DNA of 64,000 nucleotides from Microvirga roseola (GTDB taxonomy: Bacteria > Pseudomonadota > Alphaproteobacteria > Rhizobiales > Beijerinckiaceae), in the NCBI RefSeq assembly GCF_020866965.1, contig NZ_JAJATX010000007.1:62001-126000 (forward strand), given 5' to 3'. The notes beneath the pieces are model-generated. The model was given only the letters and a program-made list of their open reading frames with translations. It did no database searches and was not told the origin of the DNA. Made by a program: the position numbers and the translations under genes. Positions 1 through 7,912 of the stretch are shown here, one piece after another. The number at the start of each line of letters is the position of its first letter. Positions within the stretch are counted from its first letter, which is position 1.

Positions 1-434
1 ACGCCATCAAGGCGCTTCCGGTCGGACAGCTGGCCCGTGGCAACTGCCTTCTGTGGCTCTGGGCCACCCACCCGATGATCGGTGAAGCCCTCGACGTGAT
101 GAGAGCATGGGGATTCCGGTTCGTCAGCTCCGGCGTGTGGGTGAAGACCACCAAGACAGGAAAGCTGAGTTTCGGTACCGGGTATGTGCTGCGCTCCGCC
201 TCCGAGCCGTTCCTGATCGGCTCCTTCGGTGAGCCGCGCACGTCGCGCAGAGTACGCACGGTCCTCATGGCTGAGCGCCGGGAGCATTCCCGCAAGCCGG
301 ACGAGGCATACGTCGCCGCCGAGGCGCTCGCCATTGATGCTGTGCGTCGTGCTGATCTGTTCTCGAGGCAAACCCGTCCGGGGTGGGACGCCTGGGGGAA
401 TGAGGCCACCAAATTCGACGAGGTGTCAGCATGA
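1..434 (+). CDS. MT-A70 family DNA adenine methyltransferase, C-terminal part (5' truncated by window edge)
   Basis: An open frame runs in from the left edge (first full codon at 3) to TGA at 432-434, so the start and the catalytic DPPW motif lie outside the window. The visible 143 residues carry conserved MT-A70 C-terminal blocks: LWLWATHP, a WGF followed by WVKTT, and RREHSRKPDE near the end. Proteins of this family transfer a methyl group from S-adenosylmethionine to N6 of adenine. In bacterial mobile elements they are usually DNA methyltransferases, often without a partner nuclease. It lies inside the integrated element whose integrase is at 1474-2532, so it is probably element cargo. The stop overlaps the ATG of the next small frame (ATGA), suggesting coupled translation. 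Family assignment is firm; target sequence is unknown. Confidence 0.8.
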   Translation, partial: AIKALPVGQLARGNCLLWLWATHPMIGEALDVMRAWGFRFVSSGVWVKTTKTGKLSFGTGYVLRSASEPFLIGSFGEPRTSRRVRTVLMAERREHSRKPDEAYVAAEALAIDAVRRADLFSRQTRPGWDAWGNEATKFDEVSA

Positions 435-532
435 CCTGGACTTTCGAGGAACACCGCTTGGATACGAGCGCACAGAAGCAGGCACGCCGTCTCCTAGAAC
501 GACTGCAACGCCACGGGTACTATCGGCAATGA
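431..532 (+). CDS. 33-residue hypothetical protein, translationally coupled to the methyltransferase
   Basis: ATG at 431 overlaps the methyltransferase stop in an ATGA arrangement, and the frame closes with TGA at 530-532. The product is a charged peptide that is likely helical (QKQARRLLERLQRHG in its middle), with no hydrophobic stretch. I recognise no family. The support is the coupled start and the tight spacing, both common for real small genes in mobile elements. It could still be a chance frame. Confidence 0.4.
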   Translation: MTWTFEEHRLDTSAQKQARRLLERLQRHGYYRQ

Positions 533-544
533 CTGCGCAAAGGA

Positions 545-1197
545 ACAGGCAGTGGCACCTTCAGCGCCTGAGCTGTGCGGCGTTCCGCGACTTAGCCCAG
601 GCACTCGTCCGGTCAGAACAGATCAGCATCCGCACGGCGGGCGGCAAAACAAGACCGGCCAGCGAAACTGCAACGACTGAACTCAACACTATCGTCATTC
701 GAGTGCCCCTGTCTGAGAGAGTAAGCAGATTGGCCTGCACCTCAGTCATGGTGAACGAAGATAGTTTCCCGAAACTTACCGGTGCGCGTTTCAGAAGCGC
801 AACCAACGGCGAGCAAAGAAAAGGGCCACTGTTGCCAGTGGCCCGAAGGAAAGAAAAGGGCCACTGTTGCCAGTGGCCCGAAGGTGGGACCGGAGTCCTT
901 CCAGAGGGAACGACGCGACCGGGAGGATTGATCGCATCTTCCCTGACATGGGGAGGCCGCTGTGTGCCTGTCACCTGCTTAAAGGCCAAGCTGGCATGCG
1001 CACGGCGCATCAATCCCGCCTTGAATTCGCCCTCCTCACTTCCAGCCGGGGATCAGGGCCATGATCAAACCTTCATTTTGCCAGCGTCGGCAAGGTGATC
1101 GGCTCGCACCTAAGCCATTGAGACCATAAGCTCGGCTTCTTCGTGCGGAAGCCAACTCACATTAAACTACGTTCATCGATCTATTGCCAAGATGAGC
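545..1197. other. Intergenic stretch of the integrated element, no convincing gene
   Basis: About 650 bases between the small frame and the excisionase-like gene. Frames exist on both strands but have no family resemblance and no good ribosome site, and the minus-strand one reads straight through a strong terminator pair. The only clear structure is the tandem 35-bp repeat at 815-884. Base composition looks less GC-rich than the chromosomal genes to the right, as expected for acquired DNA. Confidence 0.5.
815..884 (-). terminator. Two tandem identical 35-bp units, each a minus-strand intrinsic terminator
   Basis: Positions 815-849 and 850-884 are the same 35 bases repeated without a mismatch. 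Each contains GGGCCACTG, a four-base loop and CAGTGGCCC, a perfect 9-bp stem. On the minus strand each stem is followed by TTTTCTTT, the form of a Rho-independent terminator. On the plus strand there is no T-run. No convincing minus-strand gene lies upstream (above 884), so what they terminate is unclear. Confidence 0.7.
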
Positions 1198-1211
1198 GTA
1201 CTCGGGAGTAC
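1198..1211. promoter_or_regulatory. Dyad over the ribosome binding site of the excisionase-like gene
   Basis: GTACTC-GG-GAGTAC is a perfect inverted repeat ending 6 bases before the ATG at 1218. It contains GGGAG, the best Shine-Dalgarno candidate for that gene. It could be an operator for the encoded HTH protein or an RNA hairpin hiding the ribosome site. Seen directly; function is inference. Confidence 0.4.
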
Positions 1212-1217
1212 TAGGCC

Positions 1218-1490
1218 ATGGGAAGGGCGCAGCTGAGAAACACCAGCCAGACCTTACCTCCTCGTGGGTTAACGCGTGAACAAGCGGCTGACTTCTGTGG
1301 GCTCGCCCCAAGCACCTTTGACGCGTGGGTGCGCGCCAAGAAGATGCCGGGCCCTGTCGCCGGAACGAAGCGGTGGGACCTCAAGGCGCTGGAGAAGGCC
1401 TGGGATCAGCTCTCAGGACTCACCGACACGGTAAACAAGGCCGATGACGATTTCGCCCAGTGGGTACGAGAGAATGGACCTCACAGTTAA
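1218..1490 (+). CDS. Excisionase-like helix-turn-helix protein
   Basis: A 90-residue protein with a MerR/Xis-type helix-turn-helix around residues 18-50. It reads LTREQAADFCGLAPSTFDAW, followed by a basic strand and KRWDLKALEKAW, the usual ending of AlpA/Xis-like DNA-binding domains. Such proteins direct tyrosine integrases toward excision or control the integrase promoter. The gene sits directly upstream of the integrase and overlaps its start by 17 bases, so the two are co-transcribed and probably co-regulated. The dyad at 1198-1211 covers its ribosome site. The class is clear from motif and position; whether it acts as excisionase or as transcriptional regulator cannot be told. Confidence 0.75.
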   Translation: MGRAQLRNTSQTLPPRGLTREQAADFCGLAPSTFDAWVRAKKMPGPVAGTKRWDLKALEKAWDQLSGLTDTVNKADDDFAQWVRENGPHS

Positions 1491-2532
1491 GATGAAGGGC
1501 CTTCATAGGGTCAGGGCAAAGCTCGCCGACGGAACCGAGAAGTTCTACTTTTACGCCTGGCGCGGCGGGCCCAAGCTGGAGGGGAAGCCGGGAGAACCGA
1601 AGTTCCTCGCCTCCTACAATGCGGCCATCGCCAGCCTGAAGGCTACGCCAAAAGGGCGCTTTCACAGTGTCATCAGCGGGTACAAGGCGTCTGGTGAGTT
1701 CGGGAAACTCGCTCCACGGACCAAGAGCGACTACCTGAAACACATCAAGGTCATCGAGGCAAAGTTCGGAACTATGCCGCTCAGCGGCTTCTCCGAGCGG
1801 AATCGGGCGGTCACGCGTGGCCTGTTCAAGGCGTGGCGAGACGAGCTCGCACAGCGCTCGGAGCGGCAGGCCGATTATGCCTGGAGCATCCTCGGCCGGA
1901 TCTGCTCCTGGGGCATGGACCGCGGCCTGGTCGACACCAATCCCTGCGAGCGGGGTGGCCGGCTCTACGAGGCCGACCGGACGGACAAGATCTGGACCGA
2001 TGCCGACGAGGAGCGCTTCCGCGAGAAGGCACCCAGCCACCTTCACCTGGCACTCCTGCTGGCGCTCTGGACCGGCCAGCGGCAGGGCGATCTGCTCCGG
2101 CTGACCTGGACCAACTATGACGGTGAGTTCATCCGTCTGCGTCAGGGTAAAACAGGAAAGCGGGTCACCATCCCAGTGGGCGAACCGCTTAAGAAAGCTC
2201 TCGACGCCGAGAGGAGGCGCGGTGCCCTGATACTGCTGAACAGCGATGGCGACCGCTGGACAGAGGACGGCTTCCGCTCATCGTGGGGTAAGGCCTGCAA
2301 GAAGACTGGTGTAGAGGAAGTCACCTTCCACGACCTACGAGGCTCGGCAGTGACCCGTCTGGCCATTGCGGGGGCCGAGGTCCCCGAGATCGCAACCTTC
2401 ACGGGGCACTCGCTCAAGGATGTCCAAGAGATTCTCGATGCCCACTACCTCAGCCGGGACGTGAAGTTGGCCAAACGGGCCGTCGAGAAGCTTGAGCAAC
2501 GGCACAAGCAGGTGAGTAATAAAGGGGCCTAA
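1474..2532 (+). CDS. Tyrosine-type site-specific recombinase (integrase)
   Basis: A 352-residue phage/island integrase. The C-terminal catalytic domain shows the full active-site set: R203 in GQRQGDLL, H286 and R289 in HDLRG, H312 in GHS, and the nucleophile Y325 in DAHYLSR. The N-terminal half (about residues 75-165) is the SAM-like core-binding domain. I placed the start at the ATG at 1474, which has GAGAG just upstream and overlaps the preceding gene. An in-frame ATG at 1492 is an alternative. The gene reads toward a tRNA-Gln 3' fragment about 100 bases downstream, the typical layout of an island integrated in a tRNA gene. With all catalytic residues present it is probably active. Confidence 0.92.
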   Translation: MDLTVKMKGLHRVRAKLADGTEKFYFYAWRGGPKLEGKPGEPKFLASYNAAIASLKATPKGRFHSVISGYKASGEFGKLAPRTKSDYLKHIKVIEAKFGTMPLSGFSERNRAVTRGLFKAWRDELAQRSERQADYAWSILGRICSWGMDRGLVDTNPCERGGRLYEADRTDKIWTDADEERFREKAPSHLHLALLLALWTGQRQGDLLRLTWTNYDGEFIRLRQGKTGKRVTIPVGEPLKKALDAERRRGALILLNSDGDRWTEDGFRSSWGKACKKTGVEEVTFHDLRGSAVTRLAIAGAEVPEIATFTGHSLKDVQEILDAHYLSRDVKLAKRAVEKLEQRHKQVSNKGA

Positions 2533-2550
2533 TAGGCCCCCATTTCATTT
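2524..2550 (+). terminator. Probable terminator at the end of the integrase gene
   Basis: GGGGCC and GGCCCC flank TAATA, which carries the integrase stop codon in the loop. An imperfect T-rich tail (CATTTCATTTT) follows. The stem is GC-rich; the tail is only moderate. Confidence 0.5.
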
Positions 2551-2635
2551 TACGATTCAGGATCTAACCCATTGAAAACACATAAGCGCAAAAGCGCATC
2601 TTTTACAGCTAAGTTATTGAATTGCTGAAGGAAGA

Positions 2636-2684
2636 GCAGACTCTGACTCCGCTAGCCTTGGTTCGAATCCAGGTCCCCCAGCCA
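2636..2684 (+). other. 3' half of tRNA-Gln(CUG): attachment-site repeat (attR) of the integrated element
   Basis: This stretch holds an anticodon loop with CTG (GCAGACTCTGACTC), a T-arm (CTTGG, TTCGAAT, CCAGG), the acceptor 3' strand TCCCCCA, discriminator G and CCA. No 5' half (a TGGGGGA acceptor strand or D-arm) is present in the 100 bases before it, so this is not a working tRNA. The stem half TCCGC pairs imperfectly with GCAGA, another sign of a degenerate copy. Lying right behind an integrase, it fits the partial tRNA copy left at the far end of an island integrated in tRNA-Gln. The intact gene should lie beyond the left edge. Confidence 0.75.
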
Positions 2685-2828
2685 CTCCCTTCCCAAATTT
2701 TTGCGGAACCAATAGGTTTTCTCGGAGCCTTTTCGGCCAGCGCCTAAAGCTCTGAGGACTGATTGACAGCCATAGCCGGGAGTGATTGCTATCCTGTTTC
2801 GCCCGACAGTGGCTTCAGGATTCTTCGT

Positions 2829-3563
2829 ATGGCTTCTAACCGCGGTCACTTCGAGACGGTATTTGAGTTTGTCGAGGCTTGCGAAAGCCTGACCCGCATC
2901 GATGCCGTTCTGGCGGCAGTCCAGTCAATGGCGGAACCTCTCGGCTTCTCCTCGTTCATAATCACGGGGCTCCCCCTCCCGAACCGGCCTCTAGAGCCTC
3001 TCGTTCTCCTCAATTCTTGGCCGGCCGGTTGGTCAAAGCGCTATCTTTCGCAGAATTATTTTCAGATCGATCCGGTCGGGCAGCATGCCTTTGCGACTAG
3101 CGCCCCACTCCGCTGGGGCGATGCGCCGTATCGCAAAGAGGCAAGGCTCGCGCAGCAGGTGATGGGAGAGGCGGTTGAGTTCGGCCTCAGGGATGGCGTC
3201 CTGGTGCCGATTTTCACAGCAACCGGATGGCAATCTGCGATCAGCTACGCCAGCGGTCACAAGCTGGATCTTGGGCCGAAGGATATGGCAGCAGCACACC
3301 TCCTGGCCATCACAGCTCATAGCCGTCTTCGCTCTCTGCTGAGCGAAGAACGCAACCTACGCAGAAAACTGACGCCACGCGAGCGAGAGACCCTGGCTTG
3401 GATCGCGGCTGGGAAAAGTGCCTGGGAGACATCATCGATCCTTGGCATCTCCGAAGCAACGGTCATCACCCACCTCAACAACATTCGCCGTAAGCTCAAT
3501 GTCGCCAATACCACACAGGCTGTGGTGGTCGCTCTGCAGGCTGGGGAGCTACAGCCCTACTGA
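2829..3563 (+). CDS. LuxR-family acyl-homoserine-lactone-responsive regulator
   Basis: A 244-residue LuxR-type receptor. The N-terminal ligand domain keeps the acyl-homoserine-lactone contacts in the TraR spacing: W68, Y72, D81, P82, W96, and a glycine near 123. The C-terminal domain (about 180-240) is a LuxR-type HTH starting LTPRERETLAWIAAGKS, with recognition helix SEATVITHLNNIRRKL. I chose the ATG at 2829 because the homologous domain begins just after it; an upstream in-frame start would add 22 unrelated residues. A decayed luxI-type gene follows 78 bases downstream, so the cell no longer makes the signal from this locus. The receptor looks intact and may act as an orphan that senses foreign or other self-made signals. 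Confidence 0.88.
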   Translation: MASNRGHFETVFEFVEACESLTRIDAVLAAVQSMAEPLGFSSFIITGLPLPNRPLEPLVLLNSWPAGWSKRYLSQNYFQIDPVGQHAFATSAPLRWGDAPYRKEARLAQQVMGEAVEFGLRDGVLVPIFTATGWQSAISYASGHKLDLGPKDMAAAHLLAITAHSRLRSLLSEERNLRRKLTPRERETLAWIAAGKSAWETSSILGISEATVITHLNNIRRKLNVANTTQAVVVALQAGELQPY

Positions 3564-3606
3564 ACTCCTAAGATGTTAGGATAGCAGCACTCCCTCAGGC
3601 TTGGGA

Positions 3607-3630
3607 TCATTCCCATGCATGCTGGAATGA
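3607..3630. promoter_or_regulatory. Inverted repeat between luxR and the luxI remnant (possible lux-box)
   Basis: TCATTCC and GGAATGA form perfect 7-bp arms separated by 10 bases. It ends 11 bases before the former luxI start at 3642. LuxR-type proteins bind dyads of about 18-22 bp upstream of luxI, but this one is unusually close to the start codon. Confidence 0.35.
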
Positions 3631-3638
3631 GGGGCTGA

Positions 3639-4288
<650 letters not shown>

Positions 4289-4303
4289 ACCGAGGGCACT
4301 TCC

Positions 4304-4555
4304 ATGGAAAAGCCTGAAGACCGAGCCGAATTCAAGTTCAGCCGGGAGGATCGGATTAGTGCCTCACTGCTGCAAATTGCGGTTCACATCGTCCTGCTGA
4401 AACGTCAGTTGAGGGAGGGAGATCTGGAGCAATTGACACATCTCCGCTCCTTCCTAGAGGCGGCGGACAAGCTCACCTGCGAACTCGGATATGGAGACGA
4501 TGCGAATGCTACTCCTGCCACTCGGAAGAGACGGCGCCGACTAGATCAACGATGA
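4304..4555 (+). CDS. Small hypothetical protein downstream of the luxI remnant
   Basis: An 83-residue protein with ATG at 4304 and GAGGG seven bases upstream. It has a likely helical middle (residues 18-60, LLQIAVHIVLLKRQL then LTHLRSFLEAADKL) and a basic tail RKRRRRLDQR. I recognise no family and see no signal peptide. It follows the synthase remnant by 15 bases and may once have been co-transcribed with it. The ribosome site and the helical pattern favour a real gene. Confidence 0.5.
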   Translation: MEKPEDRAEFKFSREDRISASLLQIAVHIVLLKRQLREGDLEQLTHLRSFLEAADKLTCELGYGDDANATPATRKRRRRLDQR

Positions 4556-4925
4556 CGCGCCTCATCGTCCTGCTTTGATTTCTCGAATGCTGATCAGGGA
4601 CCGATCCTCGGCTTCGTCGGAAGTACCTCCAGTATTTTTCCCACCCGCCTTTGGGAGGAAGGAAACAGCTTACTCCTCGAAGATCTCGCGGCGAAGGGCG
4701 GGGAATGAACTCAGTAGCGGCTTCATCATGGCTGGCGATCCGTGCGGTACCCGAGCACCATCCCCGAATTCAGAATGATAGTATCGCGTCAGTAGTCGCG
4801 ATTTTCATTCTCTCTGAACTGCGCGACCCACCCTGGTGTCGTCGCGGCATGTGCGCTCCATCACCGAAGCTGGCGCGGTCCGGCGCCATGGTTGCTCAAC
4901 GGCTCACGATTGAACGGAGGCTTCC
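4556..4925. other. Intergenic, nothing convincing
   Basis: About 370 bases with no credible gene. A weak hairpin (ATCGCG, eight bases, CGCGAT, then TTTTC) lies near 4784-4810 and could be a poor plus-strand terminator. The last 20 bases carry the ribosome site of the 25-residue peptide gene. Confidence 0.4.
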
Positions 4926-5003
4926 ATGGCGCATCACATCGCATCGTTCGGATTGGGAGTGATCGCCCCCCTCGCCCTGGTCGGCTGGCTGCTTCTCTAC
5001 TAG
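4926..5003 (+). CDS. 25-residue hydrophobic micropeptide
   Basis: ATG at 4926 is preceded by a strong ribosome site (ACGGAGG, five bases away), and TAG is at 5001-5003. The peptide starts MAHHIASFG and continues as a single membrane span rich in L, V, A and I ending WLLLY. Length and composition fit small single-span inner-membrane proteins. It faces another tiny membrane frame (5041-5139, minus) tail to tail. No family recognised. The ribosome site is the best evidence that it is translated. Confidence 0.5.
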   Translation: MAHHIASFGLGVIAPLALVGWLLLY

Positions 5004-5040
5004 GGGCGCGACGAGAGCGGTCGGTCGACCAGCGCAGTGC

Positions 5041-5139
5041 TCAGGTCAAGGCTGCGATCGCCTGCCCGGCGGCCCAGCCGACCAGAAGGCCGCCAAGGAT
5101 GATGAAAGGCAGCAGGTGCCAGTCTTTGCGGCCGAGCAT
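5041..5139 (-). CDS. 32-residue hydrophobic micropeptide
   Basis: Read on the minus strand from ATG at 5139 to TGA at 5041, with AAGGAGAG about seven bases before the start. The peptide begins MLGRKDWHLLPF and then has one span (IILGGLLVGWAAGQAIAAL). Charged residues before the span suggest N-terminus inside. It ends 37 bases from the end of the convergent micropeptide gene at 4926-5003. No family recognised; the ribosome site and span support a real gene. Confidence 0.5.
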   Translation of the reverse strand: MLGRKDWHLLPFIILGGLLVGWAAGQAIAALT

Positions 5140-5308
5140 CCAGGCCTCTCCTTTTGTCTCAATCGGGCCTCAGGCTCCGACTCCAACCTGGGAAACATCT
5201 TCCGGTCTGTCGAGGCCCTCTTGCGGTCAGGCCCGGTAACCCGAGGGGATGATTGCCCGCCCTTCGGCCCAAGGGAAGAATGAAGCATTCCCGCCGAAGG
5301 AGAATCCG

Positions 5309-5494
5309 ATGTTGCCCCTCGCAATGGTTGCAATGATCGCCCTGACCATCGGACTGCCTGTCCTGCTCTTCTATGCCATCGTCACGGCCAGCGGAGTCGA
5401 CCCGAGCCTGTTTACAGGCATGGTCGCCGGCACCGTCTTCGCAACCTTCCTCATCGCGACGATCTTCGAGATCAAGCGCCTCGCGGACCTCTGA
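5309..5494 (+). CDS. Small two-span membrane protein, unknown function
   Basis: A 61-residue protein. I start it at ATG 5309, which has AAGGAG six bases upstream; an earlier in-frame start at 5249 would add 20 unrelated residues. It has two hydrophobic segments, about residues 3-27 and 35-53, joined by a short polar loop (SGVDPSL), and ends EIKRLADL. I recognise no family. It lies 74 bases upstream of a short-chain dehydrogenase gene on the same strand, but nothing links them functionally. Confidence 0.6.
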   Translation: MLPLAMVAMIALTIGLPVLLFYAIVTASGVDPSLFTGMVAGTVFATFLIATIFEIKRLADL

Positions 5495-5568
5495 TGCCGC
5501 GAGAGGCCTTGCGAGGGCCGGCGATCTCCTGACACACTCCTCCAAAAGAGCGTCAGGGAGGACCATCG

Positions 5569-6357
5569 GTGGCAAGGCTCGAAGGCAAACGGACGATCGT
5601 CACGGGAGCAGGCAGCGGGATCGGCCGCGCCAGCGCCCTGCTCTTCGCGGCAGAGGGAGCGGCGGTTCTCGCCGTCGACCGGGATGCGGAGGCGGTCGCA
5701 GAAACGGTGCGCCGGATCGAGGCTGCGGGCGGCCGGGGCATCGGCCTTGCCGCGGATGCGGGCTCCGAAAAGGATATCGCGGATTTCGTCTCCCATGCCG
5801 CGGAGACCTTCGGCGGGCTCGACGTGGTCTTCGCCAATGCAGGCGTGAGCGGCGGGCTCACGCCCCTGCTGGAACAGCCGGTTTCCCTGTGGGAAGAGGT
5901 GCTGCGCATCAACCTGATCGGGCCGTTCCTCGCCATCAGGCATGCCGCTCCTCTCATGGCGGCGCAGGGCGGCGGCTCCATCGTCTGCACCGCGTCGGTC
6001 GCGGGGCTCAGGGCCAATGCGGCGGGCGCGCCCTACAGCGCCAGCAAGGCGGGCGTGATCAGCCTCGTCCAGACCGCCGCCAATGCGCTCGGCGGGACGA
6101 AGGTGCGCATCAACGCCATCTGCCCGGGCCTGATCGAGACCGGCATGACCCGTCCTCTCTTCGACGGCGCCCGCGAGCGGGGCACCGAGGACAGGATCGG
6201 CCAGCTCAACCCTCTGCGCCGGGCTGGACAGCCGGAGGAGATCGCCGCCGCGGCGCTTTTCCTGGCGAGCGACGAATCAAGCTACGTCAACGGTCAGGCG
6301 ATCGCCGTGGATGGCGGCCTGTCCAGCACGCATCCCTTCGCGCCTTCCCGGCGTTGA
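5569..6357 (+). CDS. SDR-family oxidoreductase
   Basis: A 262-residue classical short-chain dehydrogenase/reductase. The NAD(P)-binding motif TGAGSGIG is at residues 12-19, NAG at 90-92, and the catalytic S143, Y156 and K160 are in place (YSASK). D37 after the second strand suggests NAD preference. It starts at GTG 5569 behind GGGAGG. It converges on the sulfoquinovose operon and shares its terminator, so it is a separate unit. The substrate cannot be told; cyclic alcohols, sugars or 3-oxoacyl compounds are all possible. It is distinct from the SDR inside the operon (10693-11457). Confidence 0.8.
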   Translation: MARLEGKRTIVTGAGSGIGRASALLFAAEGAAVLAVDRDAEAVAETVRRIEAAGGRGIGLAADAGSEKDIADFVSHAAETFGGLDVVFANAGVSGGLTPLLEQPVSLWEEVLRINLIGPFLAIRHAAPLMAAQGGGSIVCTASVAGLRANAAGAPYSASKAGVISLVQTAANALGGTKVRINAICPGLIETGMTRPLFDGARERGTEDRIGQLNPLRRAGQPEEIAAAALFLASDESSYVNGQAIAVDGGLSSTHPFAPSRR

Positions 6358-6362
6358 GCCCA

Positions 6363-6395
6363 TGAAAAAGGCCCGCCGGTGGCGGGCCTTCTTTG
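6363..6395. terminator. Bidirectional terminator between the SDR gene and the sulfoquinovose operon
   Basis: AAGGCCCGCC and GGCGGGCCTT form a perfect 10-bp stem with a GGT loop. The minus strand has a TTTTTC tail and the plus strand CTTT. It ends the eleven-gene minus-strand operon and the convergent SDR gene. Confidence 0.85.
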
Positions 6396-6419
6396 CGTTC
6401 CGGCAGATCTGCGCAAGCG

Positions 6420-7910
6420 TCACAGGCCTGCGAGGCAGATGTATTTCAGCTCGAGGAAGCCCTCGATGCCATACTTGGAGCCCTCGCGCCCGAGGCCCGA
6501 CTGCTTCACGCCGCCGAAGGGGGCCATCTCGTTGGCGAGCGCCGGGGTGTTCACGCCCACCATGCCGCTCTCCAGGGCCTCCGCCACGCGCCAGACGCGG
6601 GCCATGTCCTTGGCGTAGAAGTAGGAGGCGAGGCCGAACTCGGTGTCGTTCGCCATGGCGATCACATCCGCCTCGTCCTTGAACGGGATGATGGGAGCCA
6701 GCGGCGCGAAGGTCTCTTCCTTCGTCACCTTCATGCTCTGGTTGATGCCCGTCATCACCGTCGGCTCGAAGAAGGTGCTGCCGAGGTCCGAGCGCTTGCC
6801 GCCGATCAGCAGCTTGCCGCCCTTGGCCAGGGCATCCGCCACATGGTCCTCCATCTTCGCCACGGCGCGGTCGTCGATCAGCGGGCCCATGGCCACGCCT
6901 TCCTCCGTGCCCCGTCCGAGCTTGAGGGCTTTCGCCTTCTCGGCCAGCTTCTCGGCAAAGGCTTCTGCGACGCTCTCCTGCACATAGATGCGGTTGGCGC
7001 AGACGCAGGTCTGGCCGGCATTGCGGAACTTCGAGGCCACGGCTCCGGCCACCGCCGCATCGAGATCCGCATCGTCGAACACGATGAAGGGCGCATTGCC
7101 GCCGAGCTCCAGCGACAGGCGCTTGATGCTGTCGCCCGCCTCCCGCATCAGCCAGCGGCCGACATTGGTGGAGCCGGTGAAGGTGATCTTCGCCACCTTC
7201 GGGTTGTGGCAGAACTCCTCGCCGATGGGCTTCGCATCGTTCGTGGTGATGACCGAGAACGCGCCCTTCGGGACCTCTGCCCGCTCGGCCAGCACGGCGA
7301 GCGCAAGGGCCGAGAGCGGGGTCTGGGCCGCGGGCTTGAGCACCATGGTGCAGCCGGCGGCGAGCGCCGGGCCGACTTTCCGGGTGATCATGCCGTTCGG
7401 GAAGTTCCAGGGCGTGATCGCAGCGCAGACGCCGACCGGCTGCTTGAGCACCACGATGCGCTGGTCGGGCGCGGCGCCCGGGATGACGTCCCCGTCGATG
7501 CGCTTGGCTTCCTCGGCGAACCACTCGATATAGGCGGCGTTCGAGATCACCTCGCCCTTGGCCTCGGCCAGCGGCTTGCCCTGCTCCGTGGTGAGGATCA
7601 GCGCCAGATCGTCGGCATTCTCGATGATGAGGTCGTACCACCGCCTCAGGACCTTGCTGCGCTCCTTGGCCGTGCGCTTGGCCCATTCCTTCTGCACCTC
7701 GTGCGCCTTGTCGATGGCGCGGCGCGCGACCTCGGGCCCGAGGTCCGGAACATGCGTGATGATCGAGCCGTCGAAGGGATCCGTGACGGGAAGGGTCTTG
7801 CCCGCGGGGGCATCGATCCACTCGCCGGCCACATACGCCTGCCCCACCAGCAGGGACGGGTCCTTGAGGGCGGCAATGCGGCTTTCGGCAGGCTTGTGAT
7901 GGGCTGTCAT
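6420..7910 (-). CDS. Sulfolactaldehyde dehydrogenase (GabD-like aldehyde dehydrogenase)
   Basis: A 496-residue NAD(P)-dependent aldehyde dehydrogenase close to succinate-semialdehyde dehydrogenases. Catalytic residues are E268 (LELGGNAP) and C302 (GQTCVCANR), with the PWNFP motif at 167-171. In the sulfo-Entner-Doudoroff pathway a GabD-like enzyme oxidises 3-sulfolactaldehyde to 3-sulfolactate, the end product of the cell. The assignment rests on context: this is the last gene of an operon holding every other step, three bases behind the exporter gene. Taken alone, the sequence would be called succinate-semialdehyde dehydrogenase, and both activities can occur in this family. Length is normal and no residues are missing. 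Confidence 0.8.
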   Translation of the reverse strand: MTAHHKPAESRIAALKDPSLLVGQAYVAGEWIDAPAGKTLPVTDPFDGSIITHVPDLGPEVARRAIDKAHEVQKEWAKRTAKERSKVLRRWYDLIIENADDLALILTTEQGKPLAEAKGEVISNAAYIEWFAEEAKRIDGDVIPGAAPDQRIVVLKQPVGVCAAITPWNFPNGMITRKVGPALAAGCTMVLKPAAQTPLSALALAVLAERAEVPKGAFSVITTNDAKPIGEEFCHNPKVAKITFTGSTNVGRWLMREAGDSIKRLSLELGGNAPFIVFDDADLDAAVAGAVASKFRNAGQTCVCANRIYVQESVAEAFAEKLAEKAKALKLGRGTEEGVAMGPLIDDRAVAKMEDHVADALAKGGKLLIGGKRSDLGSTFFEPTVMTGINQSMKVTKEETFAPLAPIIPFKDEADVIAMANDTEFGLASYFYAKDMARVWRVAEALESGMVGVNTPALANEMAPFGGVKQSGLGREGSKYGIEGFLELKYICLAGL

Positions 7911-7912
7911 CG

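Noticed and set aside
815-884. CRISPR-like repeat
   Set aside because: Only two units joined directly with no spacer; each is a terminator hairpin.
561-1013. Minus-strand 150-residue frame
   Set aside because: Reads through two strong minus-strand terminators and has no family resemblance.
229-1098. Long plus-strand frame through the island gap
   Set aside because: Overlaps the methyltransferase and the terminator repeats, no family resemblance, no ribosome site.
2652-2849. Minus-strand 65-residue frame ending in GDLDSNQG
   Set aside because: It is the antisense reading of the tRNA-Gln fragment, a well-known false gene.
6420-7910. Plain succinate-semialdehyde dehydrogenase in a GABA pathway
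   Set aside because: No GABA transaminase nearby, and the gene sits in a full sulfoquinovose operon; kept only as an alternative activity.
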